NCBI GenBank assembly: GCA_017885385.1
Contig: JAFNGF010000119.1
Span: 5,040 to 11,512 of the forward strand
From: Planctomycetota bacterium
GTDB lineage: Bacteria > Planctomycetota > Phycisphaerae > Sedimentisphaerales > Anaerobacaceae
Direction of reading: 5' to 3'
DNA length: 6,473 bases
Under the pieces are notes generated by a model. That model worked only from the letters and a program-made list of their open reading frames with translations, was not told the origin of the DNA and did no database searches. Below, piece by piece: positions 1 to 4,556 of the stretch. Made by a program: the position numbers and the translations under genes. Numbering within the stretch: position 1 is the stretch's first letter; the number at the start of each line of letters is the position of its first letter.

Positions 1-161
1 GAATACAAAATCAGAATCGGATAAAGCGGGTTGAAGCACGCGTAGAAGAAATAAGAGGCAGCCAAAAGCAGGGGCAGCCTGAGCCTGGTGTTCTTGATAA
101 TCAGATAGGTCGGATATAAGACAATGAAGAATAACGCAAACGGCCAGGTGTGAAACAGCAT
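1..161 (-). CDS. MBOAT family membrane-bound O-acyltransferase, N-terminal fragment (cut by left window edge)
   Basis: Reading the minus strand from the ATG at 159-161 gives 53 uninterrupted codons to the window edge. The product starts MLFHTWPFALFF and continues through a hydrophobic segment (about residues 7-22), a short basic stretch KNTRLR (23-28) and a second hydrophobic segment ending SYFFYACFNPLY (36-47). A start of MLF(N/H), then an LLLxxSxxFYxxxNP(L/R)Y block, is typical of AlgI/DltB-like MBOAT O-acyltransferases, which sit in the inner membrane and transfer acyl groups, often acetyl, to exported polysaccharides. The catalytic histidine lies far downstream and is not in the window, so activity and substrate cannot be judged. 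A weak purine-rich ribosome site (GGCGAG, about 8 bases upstream) precedes the start. The gene lies 81 bases downstream of the FGE-deacetylase gene on the same strand and may be co-transcribed with it. Family assignment is fairly confident; acetyl as the transferred group is inference. Confidence 0.8.
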   Translation of the reverse strand, partial: MLFHTWPFALFFIVLYPTYLIIKNTRLRLPLLLAASYFFYACFNPLYPILILY

Positions 162-183
162 TGAGTTTCTCGCCGGTATTATT

Positions 184-209
184 TAGCCCCGCAATTCATT
201 GCGGGGTTA
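184..209. repeat. REP-like hairpin repeat A (TAGCCCCGCAA / TTGCGGGGTTA)
   Basis: TAGCCCCGCAA (184-194) pairs with TTGCGGGGTTA (199-209) around a TTCA loop, giving an 11-base stem with one G-T wobble. It lies in the 81-base gap between the stop of the FGE-deacetylase gene (243) and the start of the acyltransferase gene (161). No T-run follows it on the minus strand, so it is not a standard Rho-independent terminator. It shares its TAGCCCCG edge and CGGGG arm with the hairpins at 2131-2182, 3296-3319 and 4403-4451, so it is treated as one member of a dispersed family. It could also act as an intercistronic RNA stability or processing structure. The rest of the gap (210-242) shows nothing further that I can support. 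Confidence 0.75.
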
Positions 210-242
210 TGTTCGGTGTTTCACGTGGGGTTCCCGTAGTTT

Positions 243-2111
243 TCATTCCATTAAAACGCGGATGTGCGCTTCCACCGAAGCGGCCAGCCCTTCCAGATGG
301 TAGCCTCCTTCCAGGACCGATACCAGGCGACCCCGGCAGCACTTTTCGGCTATCTGCTTGACAATCCGTGTGAGCTTGGCAAATCCTTCTGCGGTCACCC
401 GCATACCGCCGAGCAGGTCATCCTCATGGGCATCGAATCCGGCAGAAATAAGCACAAAGTCAGGGGAAAATGCAAGGGCTGTCGGCTCAAGTTTATCTTT
501 GAACGCCCGCAGATAATCGGCATCTGTGGAACCGGCCGGCAGGGGCACATTTATGGTGTAGTTCAGCCCTTTTCCGCTGCCTTTTTCCGCCTGGCTTCCC
601 GTTCCCGGATAGAATGGATATTGGTGAACGCTAAAGTACAGCACCGAAGGATCGTCATAGAATGCTGCCTGGGTGCCGTTGCCGTGGTGCACGTCCCAAT
701 CCACGATTAGAATCTTGTGCAGGTTATGTTTTTTCTGGATGTATCGTGTGCCGATGGCCACGTTGTTAAACAGGCAAAAGCCCATCGCTCTATCGCTCAT
801 CGCGTGGTGGCCCGGCGGACGTACCGCGCAAAAAGCGTTCGTGACTTTACTCTCGATGACCGCATCTATGGCACAGAGAGCTCCGCCCGCTGCCGCCAGG
901 GCAACGTCATAAGATTTCTCCGATATTGGAGTATCCATAGAATCCAGATAAGTAGCGCCCTCCCGGCAGCTTTTCCTGACGTGCTCTACGTACTGCTGCG
1001 AATGAATTGTGGTGATCCACTGCACGTCGGCCGGCTTGGGCGAAACCGTCAGCAGTCCGGCGTACAGCCCTGTTGCCTTGAGTTTATCCACTATCGCGGT
1101 TAATCTGGCCGGCTTCTCGGCATGGTCCGGCGTAGTTTTGTGCTCCAGGTAAATGTCATCATAAATGAATCCGGTCTTCGGTGCATCTTGGGGCGGATCG
1201 TTTTTGTCCACGTTCTGTTGTGGCGATGGATTCGTTGTCGCATTCCTCACGCAGCGAAAGCCTATCGCGTCGCTGGCCAGGCAGGTATCGTCGATGGATG
1301 GGTCGCTTGCCCGGTAGGATGATCGGCAAGCATCGGCGCTGGAGTTCCACGCCCCGCCTCGCAGAACTCTTTCCTTGCCTTTGGTGGGCCCTGTTGGGTT
1401 CTTCTGCGGACTTTGTTTGTAATAATCCGGCGAATAGAAATCGTTGCACCATTCTGCTACGTTTCCGTGCATGTCGTAAAGCCCCCAGGGATTAGGTTTC
1501 TTCTGTCCGACCGGATGAGTCCTGCCGGCGGCAGTTTCCGCGAACCAGGCATGGGCATTGAGGTCGCGGACATCGTTGCCAAAGCTGTACTTGGTCCCGG
1601 CGCCGGCCCGGCAGGCGTACTCCCATTCTGCTTCGGTTGGGAGTCGGTAGCCGTTTGCCTGGAAGCTGCATTGCCAGGTTTGTTCATCGTAGCAAGGCGC
1701 AAGACCCTCCGCCTTTGACCGTTCATTGCAGTAAAGGGCGGCATCGGTCCAGTTTATCTGCTCCAAGGGTTGCTTTGGACCCTTGAAGTGAGATGGGTCC
1801 GGTAGCTGATACTTTCTGAACTCTTCCTGAATTACCTCGAATCTATCCATCAGGAACGAGTCTACCCATACTTTATGCGCGGGCTTTTCATCCGGTGCTC
1901 CATCCTTGCTTCCCATCTCGAACCAGCCTCCGGGGATCGCCGCCATTTCTATGCCGGTTTTTGTTTTTATGATTTCCGGCTGAGGCGTACTTTCTTTGGC
2001 CCGGCGGCAGCCGGTGACAACTGCCAGCGCCAGTAACAACCGGAAAACTTGGCCCTTCACCTGCCCCAGTCGCACCATGCTCACGGCAAATTCTTTCTGT
2101 TTGGATTTCAC
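243..2111 (-). CDS. Predicted lipoprotein fusing an FGE-sulfatase (SUMF1-like) domain to a histone-deacetylase-family domain
   Basis: The 622-residue product has a basic N-terminus, a hydrophobic core LLLALAVV (25-32) and a lipobox VTGC, with Cys35 as the lipidation site, so export and membrane anchoring are expected. Residues about 53-290 form an FGE-sulfatase domain: IPGGWFEMGS (59-68), YRLPTEAEWEYACRAG (155-170), GLYDMHGNVAEWC (210-222), VLRGGAW (249-255) and GFRCVR (284-289). The copper-binding cysteine pair of true formylglycine-generating enzymes is incomplete: Ser257 replaces the first Cys and Cys262 remains. A Pro/Asn/Gln-rich linker (about 291-313) leads to an HDAC domain (about 315-621) with its chemistry intact: PPGHHA (His435/His436), DWDVHHGNGTQ (Asp473 and His475 as zinc ligands), AGFDAH (Asp560, third ligand) and LEGGY (Tyr604). 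It looks most like class II / acetylpolyamine amidohydrolase enzymes. The start used is GTG at 2109-2111; an ATG at 2076-2078 (residue 12) gives a more compact signal peptide. Neither has a clear ribosome site. The substrate is unknown; a non-histone N-acetyl substrate outside the cytoplasm is inferred. Confidence 0.9.
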   Translation of the reverse strand: MKSKQKEFAVSMVRLGQVKGQVFRLLLALAVVTGCRRAKESTPQPEIIKTKTGIEMAAIPGGWFEMGSKDGAPDEKPAHKVWVDSFLMDRFEVIQEEFRKYQLPDPSHFKGPKQPLEQINWTDAALYCNERSKAEGLAPCYDEQTWQCSFQANGYRLPTEAEWEYACRAGAGTKYSFGNDVRDLNAHAWFAETAAGRTHPVGQKKPNPWGLYDMHGNVAEWCNDFYSPDYYKQSPQKNPTGPTKGKERVLRGGAWNSSADACRSSYRASDPSIDDTCLASDAIGFRCVRNATTNPSPQQNVDKNDPPQDAPKTGFIYDDIYLEHKTTPDHAEKPARLTAIVDKLKATGLYAGLLTVSPKPADVQWITTIHSQQYVEHVRKSCREGATYLDSMDTPISEKSYDVALAAAGGALCAIDAVIESKVTNAFCAVRPPGHHAMSDRAMGFCLFNNVAIGTRYIQKKHNLHKILIVDWDVHHGNGTQAAFYDDPSVLYFSVHQYPFYPGTGSQAEKGSGKGLNYTINVPLPAGSTDADYLRAFKDKLEPTALAFSPDFVLISAGFDAHEDDLLGGMRVTAEGFAKLTRIVKQIAEKCCRGRLVSVLEGGYHLEGLAASVEAHIRVLME

Positions 2112-2130
2112 TTTCCGCTGCGGGTCTGAA

Positions 2131-2182
2131 CCGCCGGTGAAACCGGCGGCTAAATATTTAGCCCCGCGTTTTACGCGGGGTC
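2131..2182. repeat. REP-like double hairpin B at the junction of the second propeller and FGE-deacetylase genes
   Basis: The element has two hairpins. CCGCCGGT (2131-2138) pairs with ACCGGCGG (2142-2149) around GAA, and CCCCGCGT (2162-2169) pairs with ACGCGGGG (2173-2180) around TTT. They are joined by the perfect palindrome CTAAATATTTAG (2150-2161). The right half reads TTTAGCCCCGCG...CGCGGGGTC and matches the family seen at 184-209 and, in the opposite orientation, at 3296-3319. It fills most of the gap between the two genes and runs into the 3' end of the propeller gene, whose stop TAA is at 2158-2160. As RNA it would fold into two strong adjacent stems; no T-run follows, so terminator function is doubtful. 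Confidence 0.8.
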
Positions 2183-3276
2183 GGCACCCAGTCAGGCTCC
2201 TTGTTGTGATTACCGTCGGCGGTGATCTCGACCCATTTGGGTGGCGCCGAGCCGGCCGCGCCGGCTATATCAGCAATGCAGATGTCCCAGCCGGGCGCTT
2301 TGCCGCCCACCTGCTCCTCGGCCGCGGGGCCGTGGCTAAAAGCAATGTACCTGCCGTCGGGCGAAAAGTCGCAGTGATACACCTCACACTCTTTTCGGCA
2401 CTTCACTACCCGCCGAACATTGGTCACCGTGGGCTGGCCGGCAAAATCGATATCGCCGACGCATAAATCCCAGTCGGTTGCCCCCCAGGTTATTCTTTTG
2501 CCGTCGCTGCTGAAGTCGGGTCTGCAGCCGGTAACGCCGAACTTTGTCAGATCAAAGACCTTCGTTCCATCGGCTTCGATAGCCAAGATGGCATGTTTGA
2601 AGCCCATTCCACCGTGCACTGTCGCGACGAACCAATTGCCGTCGGGAGACCAGCAGATGTTGTAGAGATGGTGCAGGTTTTTATTTGGGTGCTCTGTGTG
2701 TTTACCTGTGGCCAGCTCGTAGAAAAAAAGTCCCTTGGTGGCATAATCGGTAATCGTGTAGCGCTGGAATTCTCCCTTTAGATAGGCGATAGTTTTGCCG
2801 TCGGCGCTCCAGCACTGCTCCCTCGCGTTTTCAGCAACTTTCACGCGAGCAGTTCCGTCAACATTCATATAATAGACATTTCGACTCTTCTCTTTGCCCA
2901 CCAGCTCATCGGCGACAAAGCAAATCTTGCTGCCGTCAGGAGAGGCGTGCGGATACATCTCATCCACGTCGGCTGTATTGGTAAGATTAACCGGATTGGA
3001 ACCATCGGCATTTACGATGTACAATTCCCAGTTTTCTCTGTCGCCCCCGGCTGGATCGGGGGTCTTGCGGTAGGTTTCATAGACGATCTTATAAGGGATT
3101 TCCTGCAGCTTAAGCTCGGTTCGCGGCGCCGGACCTATCGGCAGCAATTGTTCAGCAGATGATTCGGGTACGCAAATAACTGTGATGGTTATCAGTAGAG
3201 ACGCCGCCGCGGCCGGCAAAATTCCCGCACTTGGCCGGAACAAGCCAGTTTGTATGACATGCCATTTCTTCGCCAT
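2158..3276 (-). CDS. Secreted PD40 / TolB-like six-bladed beta-propeller protein (second tandem copy)
   Basis: The 372-residue product has a signal peptide (basic start MAKKWH, hydrophobic stretch about residues 21-36, likely cleavage after SSA at 41), so it should act outside the cytoplasm. The rest is built of PD40 propeller repeats. (S)PDG-type turns occur at HASPDGSKICFV (110-121), CWSADGKTIAYL (155-166), CWSPDGNWFVA (208-218), DFSSDGKRITWG (254-265) and DFSPDGRYIAFS (303-314), with a final partial blade DGNHNKEPDWVP (354-365). Strands of the WELYIVNADG type precede them, suggesting six blades as in the TolB propeller. No enzyme motif is visible; such propellers usually bind proteins or glycans, and the ligand here is unknown. 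The start is supported by a strong ribosome site (GGAGGA, 6 bases before ATG). The last residues, PRKTRG plus stop, are encoded by hairpin repeat B; the paralogue upstream differs here, so the original C-terminus has probably been replaced. Confidence 0.88.
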   Translation of the reverse strand: MAKKWHVIQTGLFRPSAGILPAAAASLLITITVICVPESSAEQLLPIGPAPRTELKLQEIPYKIVYETYRKTPDPAGGDRENWELYIVNADGSNPVNLTNTADVDEMYPHASPDGSKICFVADELVGKEKSRNVYYMNVDGTARVKVAENAREQCWSADGKTIAYLKGEFQRYTITDYATKGLFFYELATGKHTEHPNKNLHHLYNICWSPDGNWFVATVHGGMGFKHAILAIEADGTKVFDLTKFGVTGCRPDFSSDGKRITWGATDWDLCVGDIDFAGQPTVTNVRRVVKCRKECEVYHCDFSPDGRYIAFSHGPAAEEQVGGKAPGWDICIADIAGAAGSAPPKWVEITADGNHNKEPDWVPTPRKTRG

Positions 3277-3282
3277 AATAAG

Positions 3283-3288
3283 TCCTCC
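3283..3288 (-). promoter_or_regulatory. Shine-Dalgarno site of the second propeller gene
   Basis: On the minus strand GGAGGA (3288 to 3283) lies 6 bases before the ATG at 3274-3276. It is the only strong ribosome-binding site found at any start in the window and fixes the start of this propeller gene. The other genes have weak or no matches, as is common in Planctomycetota. Confidence 0.8.
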
Positions 3289-3295
3289 ACACCAA

Positions 3296-3319
3296 GACCC
3301 CGCGCAGTCGCAGGGCTAA
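3296..3319. repeat. REP-like hairpin repeat D between the two propeller genes (inverted orientation)
   Basis: On the minus strand this reads TTAGCCCTGCG, loop ACTG, CGCGGGGTC, a 7-base stem with one G-T wobble. Its edges (TTAGCCC on one side, GGGGTC on the other) match the right half of element B at 2157-2182, but in the opposite orientation. It occupies most of the 39-base gap between the propeller genes and overlaps the TAG stop of the upstream one (3316-3318), so the stop codon lies in the TTAGCCC edge of the repeat. No T-run follows. The match is less perfect than the other copies, so it may be a decayed member. Confidence 0.6.
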
Positions 3320-4506
3320 TTATTTGGCGGTTTTACTGTTGCGGTTTCATCGCGTGTCCTTACGGCTGGCACCCAATCGGGCTCCTTGTTATGGTTGCCG
3401 TCGGCGGTGACCTTGCCATATATGCGCTGCCGGTCGTTACCGGCGGATAGGTCGCTGACGCAGATGTTCCAGCCTCGGGCCATGCCGCCTACCTGCTGTC
3501 CGCCGCTGAAAGGACCGTAGCTGAACGCGATGTATCGGGCGTCCGGCGAGAAATCAACGTGATAAACCTTGAACCTGCGCGAGCACCGGATGACTTCATG
3601 AATGTTCGTGACTTTGGGTTCGTAACCTGTCAAATCGACGTCACCAACACACAGATTCCAGTCGGTTTCGCCCCACGTCATTTTCGTGCCGTCGGAGCTG
3701 AAGTCGGGTCTGCAGCCCTTAACTCCCCATCGACCCAGGTCGAAAACTCTGGTGCCTTGCGCTTCAAAAGCCAGAATGGTGTCACTGTAACCCATGCCAC
3801 CGTGCACGGCGGCGGCAAACCACCTGCCGCACGGCGACCAGCAGATGGCGTACAGATGATGCAGCTCCTTGTTTGGGTGCGGCCTGTGCACGCCCGTCTC
3901 CAGGTCGTAGATGATAAGCTCCGAGGTCGCGTACTCTCTGGTGGTATACCGGTCATACTCACCTTTTAGATAAGCGATACTCTTGCCGTCGAAGCTCCAG
4001 CAGGGCTCCCGCGCATTTCGGGCAACCTTTACCCGTTCGGTTCCATCTATGTTCATATAGCAAACGTTTCGAACCTTTCTTCCTTCGGTCCCTTCGTCCG
4101 TGACGAAACAGATCTTCGCGCCGTCGGGCGAGACATGGGGATACATCTCATCCACATCGGGCGTATTGGTCAGATTGATTGGGTCCGAGCCGTCGGCATT
4201 TATTATGTACAGCTCCCAGTTGCCGCCGCCCTCCTCGTCCTGCTGTTCAGGTCCGGCGGGGGCGGACCTGCCGCCCTCCAGCAAGGGATGGCTGGCGCCA
4301 CTGTCGGGATCAGGGGCTGTTCGGTAGGTTTCGTACACAATCTTGAAGGGTATTGCCTTCAAATTCAACAGTGCATCCTGCGGCGGAATTCTTTCCGGCC
4401 TATTAGCCCCGGCCATTGGCCGGGGTACCCCCGCCGACAGGCGGGGGCTAAGAGCCAGAGTCAGCACAACAGAAACGAAATTGATAATTGAAAATTGCAG
4501 GTTCAT
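3316..4506 (-). CDS. Secreted PD40 / TolB-like six-bladed beta-propeller protein (first tandem copy)
   Basis: The 396-residue product is a paralogue of the protein encoded just downstream, about two-thirds identical by eye from residue 52 to 380, with the same order of propeller turns: HVSPDGAKICFV (124-135), CWSFDGKSIAYL (169-180), CWSPCGRWFAAA (222-233), DFSSDGTKMTWG (268-279) and DFSPDARYIAFS (318-329). It ends in the same DGNHNKEPDWVP block (369-380). A signal peptide is predicted (hydrophobic about 10-20, cleavage near LSA at 25). Three oddities stand out. Residues 1-10 are encoded by an AT-rich 7-base repeat tract and residues 19-35 by hairpin repeat C. An extra Gly/Pro/Glu-rich stretch of about 22 residues (about 70-93) before NWELY is absent from the paralogue and contains a DNA hairpin. 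The ATG at 4504-4506 has no ribosome site, but no other ATG or GTG lies between it and the in-frame stop at 4555-4557; a GTG at residue 14 is the next possible start. Ligand and role are unknown. Confidence 0.85.
   Translation of the reverse strand: MNLQFSIINFVSVVLTLALSPRLSAGVPRPMAGANRPERIPPQDALLNLKAIPFKIVYETYRTAPDPDSGASHPLLEGGRSAPAGPEQQDEEGGGNWELYIINADGSDPINLTNTPDVDEMYPHVSPDGAKICFVTDEGTEGRKVRNVCYMNIDGTERVKVARNAREPCWSFDGKSIAYLKGEYDRYTTREYATSELIIYDLETGVHRPHPNKELHHLYAICWSPCGRWFAAAVHGGMGYSDTILAFEAQGTRVFDLGRWGVKGCRPDFSSDGTKMTWGETDWNLCVGDVDLTGYEPKVTNIHEVIRCSRRFKVYHVDFSPDARYIAFSYGPFSGGQQVGGMARGWNICVSDLSAGNDRQRIYGKVTADGNHNKEPDWVPAVRTRDETATVKPPNN
4228..4299. repeat. In-frame insertion with hairpin inside the first propeller gene (possible repeat element)
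   Basis: Alignment of the two propeller proteins shows about 22 extra residues in the first copy, between PDP and NWELY. The DNA is unusually GC-rich and holds a perfect 8-base stem: CAGGTCCG (4248-4255) with CGGACCTG (4263-4270) around GCGGGGG. The insertion length is a multiple of three and the frame stays open. I infer a small palindromic element captured into coding sequence; slippage expansion of the linker is the alternative. The boundaries are approximate. Confidence 0.5.
4403..4451. repeat. REP-like double hairpin C inside the signal-peptide region of the first propeller gene
   Basis: TTAG (4403-4406) and CTAA (4448-4451) form an outer closing stem around two perfect hairpins. CCCCGGCC (4407-4414) pairs with GGCCGGGG (4418-4425) around ATT, and CCCCCGCC (4428-4435) pairs with GGCGGGGG (4440-4447) around GACA. 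The whole 49-base unit could form a cruciform-like three-way structure. It shares its TTAGCCCC edge with the other family members but, unlike them, lies wholly inside an open reading frame, where it encodes residues 19-35 of the propeller protein. Confidence 0.8.
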
Positions 4507-4556
4507 AAGCAGAAATTCTAAGTTGACAATCGAGAATTGTAAATTGCCAATTTTTC
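4480..4556. repeat. AT-rich degenerate heptamer (7-base) tandem repeat tract spanning a gene junction
   Basis: On the plus strand the tract divides into eleven consecutive 7-base units in constant phase. The consensus is close to ATTGANA; clear units are ATTGATA (4480), ATTGAAA (4487), GTTGACA (4522), ATTGTAA (4536) and ATTGCCA (4543), and the middle units (4501-4521) are more decayed. The tract starts inside the first propeller gene, includes its ATG, fills the 48-base intergenic gap and ends on the stop codon of the kinase gene (4555-4557). Its low GC contrasts sharply with the adjacent hairpin repeat. No -10/-35 pair with proper spacing was found in it for minus-strand transcription. Confidence 0.65.

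Noticed and set aside
184..209. Hairpin A as a Rho-independent terminator of the FGE-deacetylase gene
   Set aside because: The stem is strong but no T-run follows it on the minus strand, and related hairpins occur inside coding sequence, so it is better described as a repeat.
217..232. Partial parS-like sequence: TGTTTCACGTG matches the left eleven bases of the ParB site TGTTTCACGTGAAACA
   Set aside because: The right five bases (GGGTT) do not match AAACA, so the palindrome needed for ParB binding is lost. There is no par gene or second site in the window.
717..1103. Open frames on the plus strand opposite the FGE-deacetylase gene (also 264-710 and 1181-1495)
   Set aside because: They lie antisense to a gene with clear domains and motifs, and their translations show no recognisable family; they are shadows of GC-rich coding sequence.
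3205..3240. Possible repeat-derived peptide (RPSAGILPAAA) in the signal peptide of the second propeller
   Set aside because: Only a 5-base CCGGC/GCCGG stem can be drawn, too weak to call a repeat without genome-wide copies.
4522..4549. TTGACA at 4523-4528 (plus) and TTGGCA at 4544-4549 (minus) as -35 promoter boxes
   Set aside because: Neither has a TATAAT-like box at 16-18 bases, and both are units of the heptamer repeat.
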